64,000 nucleotides of DNA, from NCBI GenBank assembly GCA_963703145.1, contig OY969793.1, forward strand, positions 3,782,001 through 3,846,000. Direction: 5' to 3'. The notes under the pieces are model-generated. The model did not search any database, was not told the DNA's origin, and saw only the letters and a list, made by a program, of their open reading frames with translations. Source of the stretch: Bog-756 sp963703145 (GTDB lineage: Bacteria > Actinomycetota > Acidimicrobiia > Acidimicrobiales > RAAP-2). Numbering within the stretch: position 1 is the stretch's first letter; the number at the start of each line of letters is the position of its first letter. Shown piece by piece: positions 1 through 9,151 of this stretch. The position numbers and the translations under genes were made by a program.

Positions 1-690
1 ACCGAGCGGGTGGCGGCCGTCGTTACCGAGCGGACCGGCGTTCGCTGGCTCCCCGCTTACGGGGCCAGTGAGGTGCCGGTCATCGCCGTCAACCCGGTCC
101 ATGATCCGTCGGCCTGGCGGCTTGACTCCGCCGGGCTACCCCCTGAGGGAGTCCAGCTCCGAGTCTGCGACCTCGAGTCCGGTGCCATCCTCCCTCCCGG
201 TGACACCGGGGAGATCCAGGTCCTCAGCCCCTCGGTGATGGCCGGCTACCTGCCCGAAGAGGCCAGCGCGGCCGCCTTCGCCGACGGCTGGTACCGCACT
301 GGGGACGTGGGCTGGCTGGAGCCCGAGGGGTGGGTCCATCTCACCGATCGCTCGAAGGAGATGATCAAGGTGAACGGATTCCAGGTGGCCCCGGCCGAGA
401 TCGAGGGCGTGCTCCACGGCCACCAGTCGGTCCTCGATTGTGCCGTGTTCGGGCTGGTGGACGAGTCGGCCGGCGAAGTGCCGGTGGCGGCGGTACAGCT
501 CGATCCCGACCACCCGGTCACCGAGGGCGAACTCCAGGAATTGGTGGCCGAATCGCTCGCCACCTACAAGCACCTCCACCACGTCGTCATCGTGCAGACC
601 ATCCCGAGACTGCCTTCGGGAAAGGTGCTCCGCCGCACGCTCCGTGACGAATGGACCCCGCGACTGACTGGAACCGAGGCGGCCGGCTGA
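1..690 (+). CDS. Acyl-CoA synthetase (AMP-forming), C-terminal part, 5' truncated by window edge
   Basis: The C-terminal half of a class I adenylate-forming enzyme, which joins a carboxylic acid to CoA through an acyl-AMP intermediate. The reading frame is open to base 1, so the true start lies outside the window. Visible family motifs are YGASEVP (A5-like), the GWYRTGDVGW motif carrying the ribose-binding Asp, DRSKEMIKVNGFQVAPAEIE (hinge plus A8) and the terminal PSGKVLRR with the catalytic Lys. The stop overlaps the start of the next gene by one base (TGATG), so it is translationally coupled to the acyl-CoA dehydrogenases and probably supplies their CoA ester. Acid specificity cannot be deduced. 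Confidence 0.9.
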   Translation, partial: TERVAAVVTERTGVRWLPAYGASEVPVIAVNPVHDPSAWRLDSAGLPPEGVQLRVCDLESGAILPPGDTGEIQVLSPSVMAGYLPEEASAAAFADGWYRTGDVGWLEPEGWVHLTDRSKEMIKVNGFQVAPAEIEGVLHGHQSVLDCAVFGLVDESAGEVPVAAVQLDPDHPVTEGELQELVAESLATYKHLHHVVIVQTIPRLPSGKVLRRTLRDEWTPRLTGTEAAG

Positions 691-1730
691 TGGACGTCCG
701 ACTCTCACCCGAGCACGAGGCGTTGCGTGCCTCCGCGGCCCAGATCGTCGACCGGCTCGGACCGCGTGCTGTGGCGAACCTCGCCGATCCGGAGCGGGCC
801 GAGAAGCTGGAGGCGGCCGTCGCCGCGGCTGGATGGAGGGAGCTGCGAGCTCCCGAGGACGACGGAGCACCACTCGCCTCCGGTGTCGAGACCGCCATCG
901 TGGCGGAGGAACTGGGCCGCCGGCTGGCCGACTCCCCGTTCCTCGGACCGACGCTGGCTGCCGAACTGAGGCGTCTGGCCGGTCAACCGGCGGCCAGCGC
1001 GGCCGAGACAGTCGCCCTGGGATCGTCACTCGTCGACCTGGCCGTCGCGGCCGACGGCGTTCCTGTCGAGGCACTGGCCCTGGACGCGCGCGATGCCGCG
1101 GTCGCCCTCGTTCTGGTGCCCGACGGTTCGGCTCATCGACTGGCCCACACCCGGCTGTCAGACCCCGAGATCCGTACCGATCTCACCCGCCCGGTGGCGA
1201 TGACGTCGTCGCCGGCGATGGTGCTGGGCGACCTGAGCGGCGGCGGATGTCTGACCGCAGAGGACCTCGAGCGGTGGACGGCGTTGGGACTGGCCCTCAC
1301 CTGCGCCGACCTGGTGGGAACCATGCGGGGAGCAGTCGAGCTCACCGTGGAGTACGCCAAGTCTCGCCAACAGTTCGGCCATCCCGTCGGCTCGTTCCAG
1401 GCTGTCCAGCACCTCCTGGCCGACGCCTACGTGCTGGCAGAGGGCTCGGCCAGCGTGGCACGCCACGCCGCGTGGGCCGTCGACGCACTGCCGGCCGGGG
1501 CCGCCCTGGCGGCGGGTGCGCTGGCCAAGGCCTACTGCGCCCGCGCAGCGCGGACCGTGTGCGAGACGTCGATCCAGGTGCACGGCGGTATCGGCAACAC
1601 CTGGGAGTGCCTGGCCCACGTCTACCTCCGGCGGGCGCTGGTCTCTGGTGCGGTGCTGGGCGGGACCGGCACCAGTCTGCAGCGAGTGCTCGCCCATCAC
1701 GGGATCGGAGACGACCATGGACTTCGGTGA
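690..1730 (+). CDS. Acyl-CoA dehydrogenase, small/catalytic-type subunit of a heteromeric pair
   Basis: About 346 residues with acyl-CoA dehydrogenase architecture. The ATG overlapping the upstream stop is chosen as start; an in-frame start 39 bases earlier would run into the ligase. The C-terminal domain carries SRQQFGHPVGSFQAVQH, typical of the family, and HGGIGNTWE, whose Glu is a candidate catalytic base at the alternative position seen in some family members. The mid domain is poorly conserved. The next gene is a second acyl-CoA dehydrogenase overlapping by 14 bases and lacking the usual catalytic Glu. Such adjacent pairs are known to form alpha2beta2 enzymes in actinobacterial sterol side-chain degradation (ChsE-type FadE pairs). 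Assignment as a partner subunit is inference from this pattern. Confidence 0.85.
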   Translation: MDVRLSPEHEALRASAAQIVDRLGPRAVANLADPERAEKLEAAVAAAGWRELRAPEDDGAPLASGVETAIVAEELGRRLADSPFLGPTLAAELRRLAGQPAASAAETVALGSSLVDLAVAADGVPVEALALDARDAAVALVLVPDGSAHRLAHTRLSDPEIRTDLTRPVAMTSSPAMVLGDLSGGGCLTAEDLERWTALGLALTCADLVGTMRGAVELTVEYAKSRQQFGHPVGSFQAVQHLLADAYVLAEGSASVARHAAWAVDALPAGAALAAGALAKAYCARAARTVCETSIQVHGGIGNTWECLAHVYLRRALVSGAVLGGTGTSLQRVLAHHGIGDDHGLR

Positions 1731-2847
1731 CTCGCCCGAGGAGGCAGCGTTCCGCCTTCGGCTCCGCGAATGGCTCGAGGAGAACGACCCGGGCCTTCCC
1801 GCCTCGTCGACCGATGATGCCTACTGGGCGGGGCAGGCCGCCTGGCACCAAGCGCTCTACGACGGTGGCTTCTTTGGAACCACCTGGCCCGAGGAGATCG
1901 GCGGCAGCGGCCTTCCGGCCGTCTACGACGTGATCGTCGACGAGGAGCTGGCAGCGGCCGGAGCGCCACCGCGTCCCAGCCTCGGCTATCTGGTCGAGGG
2001 AATCCTCGAGCACGGGAGCGACGAGATCCAGCGGCGGTTCCTCCCGGGCATCGTCAACGGTCGTGATCGGTGGTGCCAGGGATTCAGCGAGCCCGACGCC
2101 GGGTCGGACCTGGCGTCGTTGCGGACCCGTGCCGACCGGGATGGCGACGAGTACGTTCTGGCCGGGCAGAAGGTCTGGACGAGCTACTCGGACGACGCGG
2201 ACTGGTGCCTCGTCCTTGCTCGCACCGATCATGACGTCGCCAAGCACAAGGGCATCTCGGCCTTCGCGGTCCCCATGCGCCAGCCTGGCATCGAGCAGCG
2301 CCCACTGCCCATGATCAACGGGATCACCAAGGAGTTCGGGGAGGTCCGCTTCGACGGTGCCCGGGTACCTGTGGCCAACATGATCGGAGGGCCGGGGGAG
2401 GGTTGGTCGCTGGCCATGACCGTGGTCAGCCACGAGCGCGAGCCCCACGAGCTCGGTTTTTCAGGCCGCTACACGAAGCTGGTCAACGACCTCACGGCCC
2501 GGGTGCTCGAGGCGCCCGAGGCCTACGACGCCGGGCAGGTCGAGGCCGTCGGGTGGGCTATCGTCGAGGCGGAGATGTTGCGGCTCCACGTGTACCGACG
2601 GCTCTCGGACCGATTGGCCGGCATCTCCCACGGCCCCGAGGGCTCCGTTGACAAGCTCCTCATGACCTGGACCGAGCAGAGCGTCGGCCATGCGGCTCTG
2701 GCAGTGGGCGGTGTGAGCGCAGTCGACGGGGACGACACGTGGCTCAAGGTGTACCTCTACAGCCGGGCCCAGAGCGTCATGGGCGGTACGTCGCAGATCC
2801 AGCGGAATCTGGTCGCCGGGCGGATCCTGGGGCTGCCGGCATCATGA
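1717..2847 (+). CDS. Acyl-CoA dehydrogenase, large/FAD-binding-type subunit of a heteromeric pair
   Basis: 376 residues. The start is the ATG encoding MDFGDSPEEAAF; the longer frame upstream lies inside the preceding gene. Family features are WCQGFSEPDAGSDLASL (FAD/substrate loop), GQKVWTSYSDDADW, and the C-terminal YSRAQSVMGGTSQIQRN. In ordinary acyl-CoA dehydrogenases the last motif reads YEGTxEIQ with a catalytic Glu; here the position is Gly (MGGT). The active-site base is therefore expected from the upstream subunit. Its stop overlaps the enoyl-CoA hydratase start by 4 bases (ATGA). It would carry out alpha,beta-dehydrogenation of a CoA ester using FAD. Confidence 0.88.
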   Translation: MDFGDSPEEAAFRLRLREWLEENDPGLPASSTDDAYWAGQAAWHQALYDGGFFGTTWPEEIGGSGLPAVYDVIVDEELAAAGAPPRPSLGYLVEGILEHGSDEIQRRFLPGIVNGRDRWCQGFSEPDAGSDLASLRTRADRDGDEYVLAGQKVWTSYSDDADWCLVLARTDHDVAKHKGISAFAVPMRQPGIEQRPLPMINGITKEFGEVRFDGARVPVANMIGGPGEGWSLAMTVVSHEREPHELGFSGRYTKLVNDLTARVLEAPEAYDAGQVEAVGWAIVEAEMLRLHVYRRLSDRLAGISHGPEGSVDKLLMTWTEQSVGHAALAVGGVSAVDGDDTWLKVYLYSRAQSVMGGTSQIQRNLVAGRILGLPAS

Positions 2848-3629
2848 CCTACTCACTCACCGCCGAGCTCGACGTCGAGGTGGACGGACCAGTCCGAGTG
2901 ATCCGGCTGAACCGCCCTGAGCAGCTGAATGCCACCAACCACGGGTTGCATCAGGGTTTGGCCGAACTGTTCCCCCAGATCGACGCGGACCTCGACGCCC
3001 GCGCCGTGGTGCTCACCGGGAACGGTCGGGCGTTCTCGGCCGGAGGGGACTTCGCCTACCTCGACGAGCTGAGCCGCGATCAGGACCGACGCCGCGAGAC
3101 CCTGGCCCACGGCAAGCAGATCGTGACGGGGATGGTGGCGTGCCGGGTCCCGATCGTGGCCGCGGTCAACGGGCCTGCGGTGGGACTCGGATGCAGCCTG
3201 GTCGCCCTGTCCGACATCGTCTACATGGCCGAGAGCGCCCACCTGGCCGATCCCCACGTCATGATGGGTCTGGTCGCCGCCGATGGGGGACCGGTGACGT
3301 GGCCGCTCCTCACCAGTCTCCAGCTGGCCAAGGAGTACGCGCTCACCGGGGATCGGATCCCGGCGCAGCGTGCGGCCGAGATGGGACTGGCCAACCATGT
3401 CTGTCCCGACGATGAGGTGTTGGACCAGGCCATCGCCTGTGCCCACAAGATCGCCAGGCTCCCGCGCCAGGCGGTGGAGGACACCAAGCGCATCCTCAAT
3501 CTGCACCTGGAGCGGGCCGTCGTGGCCACGCTGGACTTCGCCCTCGCCGCCGAGGACCGCTCGTTCACCTCCACCGAGCTCCGGGCGAACCTCGATCGGC
3601 TCCTGGCCAAGCGTGACGAAGGTGGCTGA
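2844..3629 (+). CDS. Enoyl-CoA hydratase/isomerase family protein
   Basis: 261 residues of the crotonase fold. Conserved oxyanion-hole segments are visible: NGRAFSAGGDFAYL in the N-terminal half and AAVNGPAVGLGCSLVALSDI in the middle. ADPHVMMGLVAADGG holds the region where hydratases keep a second catalytic Glu; here the sequence is less typical, so hydratase versus isomerase or another crotonase activity is open. It is the last gene of a four-gene operon (ligase, two dehydrogenase subunits, crotonase), each overlapping the next. It would act on the enoyl-CoA made by the dehydrogenase pair. Confidence 0.88.
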   Translation: MTYSLTAELDVEVDGPVRVIRLNRPEQLNATNHGLHQGLAELFPQIDADLDARAVVLTGNGRAFSAGGDFAYLDELSRDQDRRRETLAHGKQIVTGMVACRVPIVAAVNGPAVGLGCSLVALSDIVYMAESAHLADPHVMMGLVAADGGPVTWPLLTSLQLAKEYALTGDRIPAQRAAEMGLANHVCPDDEVLDQAIACAHKIARLPRQAVEDTKRILNLHLERAVVATLDFALAAEDRSFTSTELRANLDRLLAKRDEGG

Positions 3630-3694
3630 CATCGGATCCGCCCCGACTGGATCGGGCGCACTCCCGTCGCGCACACGCCATTGGCCTGCGGAAA

Positions 3695-3714
3695 TGGGCG
3701 CTTTCGGTCGCCCA
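3695..3714. promoter_or_regulatory. Inverted repeat upstream of TetR gene
   Basis: TGGGCG and CGCCCA form 6-base arms around an 8-base centre, ending 17 bases before the TetR start. It could be a weak terminator for the upstream operon or an operator of the TetR regulator. There is no T-run, so a regulatory site is as likely as a terminator. Confidence 0.35.
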
Positions 3715-3731
3715 CAGATAGAATCCGACTG

Positions 3732-4457
3732 ATGACGAAGAGCGATTCGGCGGCGAAGGCCGAGCCGGACAAGGTCGACTTCGGCGTCAGTCGCCGTGAA
3801 CTGGCTGTCGCCAGGTCGCTCGATTCGGCGAGAGCCCGAGCCGAGAATCGCCTGCAACGCTTCGTGGATGCCGCCCTCGAGCTGATCAAAGAGGGTGGCC
3901 CAGGCAAGGACTTCACGGTGCAAGAGGTCGTCGAGCGCTCGGGTCAGTCGCTCCGGCTCTTCTATCAGTACTTCGGAGGAAAGCACGAGCTGCTGCTGGC
4001 CCTGTTCGAGGAGTCCGTCCGTTCGACCACCGAGTATCTCCGGGTACAGATCGCCGAGGAGGAGAGCGATCTCGAACGGCTCCACCGGTTCGTGGTGGAG
4101 TACTACCGACTCTGTCGTCCGAGGCCTGACCCCGATCCCGTGGAGTGGACCCCGACGGGACCGATGATGGTGGACTTCGCCCAGCAGCTCCTCACCAGCC
4201 ATCCGGCCGAGGCGGCCTTGGCATTCGCCCCCCTTGTCTCCTTATTCAGGGAGGTCCTCGACGATGCGGCGGGTGCCGATGCCATCCGCCCCGGATTGCG
4301 GCACAGCACCGTCGCCGGCATGGCGCTCGAGGCGATCATGTTCAATGCGTTCTCGGCCACCATCGCCGGGACGACGACCCGGTCAGACAGCATCGATCCC
4401 GCCGAGGAGCTCTGGGACCTCATCCTTCATGGGGTCGGGTCGACACCCATCTCGTAG
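3732..4457 (+). CDS. TetR family transcriptional regulator
   Basis: 241 residues; the ATG encoding MTKSDSAAK is chosen because the longer frame has an unlikely N-terminus. After a 30-residue extension the HTH reads RFVDAALELIKEGGPGKDFTVQEVVERSG..LFYQYFGGKHELLLALFEES, the classic TetR recognition region. The C-terminal ligand-binding part is unrelated to anything recognisable. It lies 100 bases after the ligase/dehydrogenase/hydratase operon on the same strand and faces a second dehydrogenase pair. Control of these beta-oxidation genes by a CoA thioester is a reasonable inference. Confidence 0.85.
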   Translation: MTKSDSAAKAEPDKVDFGVSRRELAVARSLDSARARAENRLQRFVDAALELIKEGGPGKDFTVQEVVERSGQSLRLFYQYFGGKHELLLALFEESVRSTTEYLRVQIAEEESDLERLHRFVVEYYRLCRPRPDPDPVEWTPTGPMMVDFAQQLLTSHPAEAALAFAPLVSLFREVLDDAAGADAIRPGLRHSTVAGMALEAIMFNAFSATIAGTTTRSDSIDPAEELWDLILHGVGSTPIS

Positions 4458-4735
4458 CGCGGACTCACCGACACTCGTCCACTGGATGAGCAACGTCGCG
4501 CCTGGGTGCATCATGCTCCGGCCCCGTGGCGACCTCGGTGGCGAGGTCACAAGGCACCCCTGTGTGGACCGTTCCGAGGACATCGTCTTCCCGATGCAGT
4601 CGGTCGTCCCGAGGAGCTCGTGATCCTGGTCGAGCCGATCCTTGCCACCCCCGACCTGAACGGGGAGATCTCGGGTTGGAGGGGTCGGTGCGGCCGGACT
4701 CCGACCCCGGGCGGGCTGATGGGGTCGTCAGGCGG

Positions 4736-5698
4736 TCACAGGGGCACCAGGCCCGGAAGGCGGCCCGTCCTCATCACCTCGACGCCGAGCGCCTTGGTGA
4801 GGTTCGTCGAACTTCCGAGGAGCCCGTCGAGCACCAGGACTCGGCGAATGTACCGGTGCAGGGCGTGCTCCGTCGTGAACCCGATCCCCGCCAACACCTG
4901 CTGGCTGTGGCGGGCTGCTGTTCGCGCCTGGCGACCCGCCACCGATTTGGCCATGGCCGCCGTCTCCGGGTCCTGGTCGTGCCACGCCGACTCGATCATG
5001 GCGTCAGCCATCTCGATGCCGACGAGTGTCTCGGCCAGCCGGTGTCGGATGGCCTGGAACGAGCTGATGGGTCGCCCGAACTGGATGCGGTCCAGGGCGT
5101 GCTGGCGGGCCAGACCGAGCATGGTCCGCGACGCTCCGACCAGTTCGTGGGCCACGGCCAGTCTCCCGAGAGCCAGCGCCTGATCCCACGGGCCAACCAG
5201 CGTCTCGTGCTCGTGGTCCGAGAGGCTGGTCGTCCCGGTGACTTCGACCCAGGCCAGGTCCGGGTCCATGCCGTCGACGGGTCGCATCGACAGGGAGGCC
5301 GACGGCACGGTGACGGCGATGGTGCGCTCCCCGGTCGAGGTGATGACGAGGGCGGACTCTCGGCTCAGGAGCCACGCGGGACCGATCCCGCCGACCACGA
5401 GCTCGTCACCGTGGACGCGGCCCGGTGGATCCCATCGGCCGACCGGGGGCAACAGGATCCCGGTCCCGGGTCGGTCCCCCAGACCCACGCCATGGGCGAG
5501 CACCCGACCCAGGGCGGACGAGGTGACGTTGGTTGCTCCCTGGAGCCGGAACAGCAGGCCGATGGCGGCGCGCCGATCGACGATCAGCGCATCAGCCCAT
5601 CCCAGCTCGTCCAGCGCGGCATCGAGTGCCTCACCGGACCGTTGTGCCACTGCGTCAGTGAGGCTCCCCTCGAACAGCCGGTAGTCCTCGTCCTCCAT
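4736..5698 (-). CDS. Acyl-CoA dehydrogenase, small/catalytic-type subunit (second pair)
   Basis: 320 residues starting MEDEDYRLFEG; the ATG overlaps the stop of the upstream dehydrogenase by one base. The C-terminal domain shows DRIQFGRPISSFQAIRH and GIGFTTEHALHRYIRR, where Glu of TTE matches the alternative catalytic position found in the small subunit of the first pair. The N-terminal and middle domains are divergent. With the upstream gene it repeats the heterodimer-type arrangement at the start of the window, on the opposite strand and in the order large then small. Confidence 0.84.
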   Translation of the reverse strand: MEDEDYRLFEGSLTDAVAQRSGEALDAALDELGWADALIVDRRAAIGLLFRLQGATNVTSSALGRVLAHGVGLGDRPGTGILLPPVGRWDPPGRVHGDELVVGGIGPAWLLSRESALVITSTGERTIAVTVPSASLSMRPVDGMDPDLAWVEVTGTTSLSDHEHETLVGPWDQALALGRLAVAHELVGASRTMLGLARQHALDRIQFGRPISSFQAIRHRLAETLVGIEMADAMIESAWHDQDPETAAMAKSVAGRQARTAARHSQQVLAGIGFTTEHALHRYIRRVLVLDGLLGSSTNLTKALGVEVMRTGRLPGLVPL

Positions 5699-6829
5699 CA
5701 GCGGTCGTCCCCCAGGTCCAAGAGTCGACGGGCGATGATGTTCCGTTGAATCTCGGCACTGCCTCCGTAGATCGAAGCCGCCCGGGAGTAGAGGTATTCG
5801 GTTCTCCAGCGATGGCTCTCTGGGTCGTCGCCGATGAGAAGCTCGGGGGTCAGCACGTCGGCGACCAGATCGAACACCGCCTGCTCGCTCGTGGCCAGCA
5901 GGATCTTGTCGATGGAGGTCTCCGCGCCGAGTGACTGGCCGTCGGCCATCCGGTGCTGGGTGCTGCGGGAGCGGGCACGGAAGGCATAGAGGAGCTGGGT
6001 CACTTCGCCGAGCCGGGCCGGATCGAGCGACTCCGGCGGCGCGGCATCGACCAGTTCGCCCAGCCGGCGATGGAGGAACGCGGCGCGGTGCCACAGTGAC
6101 GTGCTGCGCTCGTAGGGCAGCAGATCCATGGCGACGGCCCACCCGTCTCCCTCCTGTCCGAGCGTGCGGTCGAAAGGGACGATCACCTCGTCGAAGAAGA
6201 CCTCGGAGAACTCGGCGCTCCCGTGCATGGTCTGGATCGGACGCACCGTGATGCCGGGGGTGTCCATGTCCACGAAGAGTGCGGTGATTCCCCGGTGGGC
6301 CGACTCCAGTGTCCCGGTCCGGGTCAGCAGGACGCAGCGCTGGGCGTACTGGGCCAGGCTGGTCCAGACCTTCTGTCCGTTGACCCGCCAGCCGCGGTCA
6401 TCCCGTGCCGCCCGGCAGGTCAGTGACGCGAGGTTGCTCCCCGTCCCGGGTTCGGAGAAGCCCTGGCACCAGGTCTCGTCCCCCCGGAGAAGGGCGGGAA
6501 CCATGGCAGCCGCCAGCGCCGGTGGGGCGAAGTCGATCATGGTGGGCGCGAGCACCTCGGTCATTGAGTACAAGCCGGGCTCGATGAGATCCCGGGCTGT
6601 CAGGGCCTCACCGAGGTAGGCGCGGCATCAGGGTCGACCCGTCGATTCCCCCGACCCGCTCGGGCCAACCGAACCGCATCCACCCGGCGTCGTAGGTGAG
6701 TCGTTTGACCTTGGACACCTGGGCCATCTGCTCGTCGAGCGTCCCGCTTCCTTCGTACGGGAGAGCAAGGGCCTGGCGGTTCTCGTCGAGCCAGGCGTCG
6801 AGTGACGCCCGGAAGGTGTCGAAGTCCAT
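5698..6829 (-). CDS. Acyl-CoA dehydrogenase, large subunit (second pair), interrupted by a single-base frameshift
   Basis: Reading from MDFDTFRASLDAWLDE, the N-terminal domain runs to GGIDGSTLM in one frame. It then continues as RAYLGEALTARDLIEPGLYS, WCQGFSEPGTGSNLASL, NGQKVWTS and YGGSAEIQRNII in another frame. Removing one C (plus-strand G at about 6624-6625) restores a continuous protein of about 377 residues, the normal family length. The motif equivalent to YEGTxEIQ is YGGSAEIQ, so the catalytic Glu is missing, as in the large subunit of the first pair. The conserved protein on both sides suggests an indel error or a very recent mutation. Confidence 0.8.
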
Positions 6830-7282
6830 GGCCGTGTCGGCCGACCGGGTCACGAGGTGGTGGGCTGGGGTCGGGTGGGATCGATGAGCCCGACCCGAGT
6901 CCCGCGCCCCGCTCTTGCGCAGGAACGTCATGGCGCGGGTGTGCAGTCGCCAGCCCTCCGACGTACGTCGGTAGGAATCGGTGTAGTAGCCGATTCGCAT
7001 GTCGTGGGTGGTCTGCTCGACGAAGCAAAGTGGCTGCTGGCCGGTCCCGCTGTCCCCGGCAAGCTCGAACACCGGTGGGCCCACCATGAACAGGCCCTTG
7101 GGGGCCGCCGCTACCAGTGTCGGGAAGTCCGAGAGGGTGTAGGTGTCCCCGAACGCGCTGTACGTGCCGTCCGGTGTGAACACCTCGATCACAGCGTCGA
7201 CGTCGTCCTTGGTCATCCCGACCGCGTACCTGGCCAGCAGCTGCTCGAGCTCGATGACATCGGCGATGGGTAGGTCAGCCAT
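6608..7282 (-). CDS. SnoaL-like (NTF2-fold) protein whose frame runs into the dehydrogenase N-terminus
   Basis: The first 130 or so residues (MADLPIADVIELEQLLARYA... to LHTRAMTFLRKSG) match the NTF2/SnoaL-like fold of small hydratases, isomerases and hydroxylase partners. Recognisable are the early helix pair, FTPDGTYSAFG, and the closing strand YRRTSEGWRLHTRAM. No stop follows: the frame continues through a polar linker straight into the acyl-CoA dehydrogenase start at 6829 and ends just after that gene's frameshift. Either the two are fused, or the small protein has lost its stop through another indel. Substrate unknown. Confidence 0.7.
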   Translation of the reverse strand: MADLPIADVIELEQLLARYAVGMTKDDVDAVIEVFTPDGTYSAFGDTYTLSDFPTLVAAAPKGLFMVGPPVFELAGDSGTGQQPLCFVEQTTHDMRIGYYTDSYRRTSEGWRLHTRAMTFLRKSGARDSGRAHRSHPTPAHHLVTRSADTAMDFDTFRASLDAWLDENRQALALPYEGSGTLDEQMAQVSKVKRLTYDAGWMRFGWPERVGGIDGSTLMPRLPR

Positions 7283-7501
7283 GTCGAAGCGTCCCCTCGA
7301 GGGCGGCAATGACGCGAGTCAGCCCTGGCGTCCAGGTTGCGCCGGGGGCCGCTACGCCGAGCCGGCCGTTCCACACGGCTCGTCGTGGCATCACCATGGA
7401 GAGGGACGATAACGAAGTTCTCGAAAATCGGCAATCATGCTGGCACACGTTGGAGCTCCATGGAATAGTGGCCGAACGTGGCGGTGGCCGAGGAGGGTGA
7501 C

Positions 7502-9151
7502 GTGGGGGAGGCGAGCAGTACCGTGGGGGACCGGTGGCACCTGAGGACGGTGTCGGCGGACCTCACGCACCACTACCGGTCGAATGGTTGGTGGAACGAC
7601 ACGACCCTCGGCGACATGGTCGCCCAAGGACTGGACCGGATGGGCGACACACCCTTTCGCGTGCGGTCAGCGGTGCACCCCTGGGAGGGCTCCTTCGTCG
7701 ATGTCGATCGCTCCGCCCGGACTCTGGCCGGTGCGCTGCAGCGCGAGGGCGTCGGCCCCGGTGACGTCGTGGTGTTCCAGTTGCCCAACTGGGTGGAGGC
7801 GGGCATCACCTTCTGGGCTGCCGCCTACCTGGGGGCGGTCGTGGTACCCATCGTCCACTTCTACGGTGCCAAGGAGGTCGACTACATCCTCCGCACCGTG
7901 TCGCCTGACGTGGTCGTTACGGCGGACCAGTTCGGGCACAATGACTACTTGGCCAACTACGAGGGCCTCTTGTCCGGGAGCTCGGCGCGCTGGTTGGTGG
8001 TCGGCGGAGCGTCGGCACCGAAGCTCCCCCGTGGAGCGAGGATGCTCGACTCGCTGCTGGACGGCGATCCCCTCACCGCTCCCGTGCCGGTCGACCCCGA
8101 GACGCCGGCCATCATCGGATTCACGTCGGGCACCACACGGGACCCGAAGGGGGTGATCCACTCGCATCGGACCATCGGCTGTGAGACGCGCCAGCTCAAT
8201 GACCTGTTCCCGACAGGTGGTCCACCCCAGATCACCGGTGCCCCTGTGGGCCATTTCATCGGGATGCTCAACGCCTTTTTGATCCCGCTGCTGCGGGCGC
8301 GACCGGTGAATCTGATCGACGTTTGGGATCCCGGCAAGGTGCTCCAGATGATGCACGACGAGGGCCTCGGCGTGGGTGGAGGGGCGACGTACTTCCTCAC
8401 CAGCCTGCTCGACCATCCGGACTTCACCGCAGAGCACCTGGCCCTCATGCCGTTTGCCGGCCTCGGGGGCTCGGCAGTCCCCGAAGCGGTGACCAGGCGG
8501 GCCACCAACCTCGGGATGAAGGTGTTTCGTTCGTACGGGAGCACCGAGCACCCGTCGATCACCGGGTGCCACCTCGACGATCCTGAGGACAAGCGGCTCG
8601 CCACCGACGGACGGGCCCTACCCGGCGTCGAGGTACGCCTGGACGAGGATGGTCAGATCCTCAGTCGGGGCCCGGACTGCTTCCTCGGCTACACCGACCC
8701 CGAGTTGACGGCATCGGTGTTCGACGCCGACGGGTGGTACCGGACCGGCGACGTCGGCGTGTTCGACGACGAGGGCTACCTGGCCATCACCGACCGCATC
8801 TCCGACGTCATCATTCGTGGCGGCGAGAACATCAGCGCCGCAGAGATCGAAGAACTGCTGATGGGCCTGGACGAGGTGGCCGAGGTGTGCGTCGTGGCCG
8901 AACCGGACGAGCGCCTCGGCGAGCATGCGGCCGCGGTTCTCCGAGTGCGTGACGGAGGCACGGCACCGACCCTGCAGGCCATCGGGGACTGTCTCGGTGC
9001 GGCCGGACTGACCCGCCAGAAGTGGCCCGAGGCCGTCTACCAGGTCGATGAGCTCCCGCGGACGCCGTCGGGAAAGGTCCAAAAGTTCGTGCTCCGCCAG
9101 CAGCTGCGCGACGGGTCACTGGCCCACTCGTTGCCATCGAGCCCGAAGTAA
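7502..9151 (+). CDS. Acyl-CoA synthetase (AMP-forming)
   Basis: 549 residues. The GTG start is chosen because AGGAGG lies 5 bases upstream; an earlier GTG in frame has no such site. Motifs in order: IIGFTSGTTRDPKGVIHSH (phosphate-binding loop), FRSYGSTEHPSITG, GWYRTGDVGVFDDEGYLA, DRISDVIIRGGENISAAEIE and PRTPSGKVQKF with the catalytic Lys. It belongs to the cyclohexanecarboxylate/fatty-acid CoA ligase type. It is divergent from the SnoaL/dehydrogenase operon, sharing a region of about 220 bases that probably holds both promoters. It would activate a carboxylic acid for the neighbouring beta-oxidation enzymes. Confidence 0.9.
   Translation: MGEASSTVGDRWHLRTVSADLTHHYRSNGWWNDTTLGDMVAQGLDRMGDTPFRVRSAVHPWEGSFVDVDRSARTLAGALQREGVGPGDVVVFQLPNWVEAGITFWAAAYLGAVVVPIVHFYGAKEVDYILRTVSPDVVVTADQFGHNDYLANYEGLLSGSSARWLVVGGASAPKLPRGARMLDSLLDGDPLTAPVPVDPETPAIIGFTSGTTRDPKGVIHSHRTIGCETRQLNDLFPTGGPPQITGAPVGHFIGMLNAFLIPLLRARPVNLIDVWDPGKVLQMMHDEGLGVGGGATYFLTSLLDHPDFTAEHLALMPFAGLGGSAVPEAVTRRATNLGMKVFRSYGSTEHPSITGCHLDDPEDKRLATDGRALPGVEVRLDEDGQILSRGPDCFLGYTDPELTASVFDADGWYRTGDVGVFDDEGYLAITDRISDVIIRGGENISAAEIEELLMGLDEVAEVCVVAEPDERLGEHAAAVLRVRDGGTAPTLQAIGDCLGAAGLTRQKWPEAVYQVDELPRTPSGKVQKFVLRQQLRDGSLAHSLPSSPK

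Noticed and set aside
136..1074. 312-codon open frame on the minus strand over the first ligase and dehydrogenase
   Set aside because: Arg/Pro/Gly-rich antisense shadow of two well-supported genes on the plus strand, as expected at high GC.
2853..4202. 449-codon minus-strand frame over enoyl-CoA hydratase and TetR
   Set aside because: Low-complexity translation without motifs; the opposite strand carries two clear genes.
4458..4735. Possible small gene between TetR and the second dehydrogenase pair
   Set aside because: Frames here are extensions or shadows of neighbours with no conserved features; the region lies between convergent genes.
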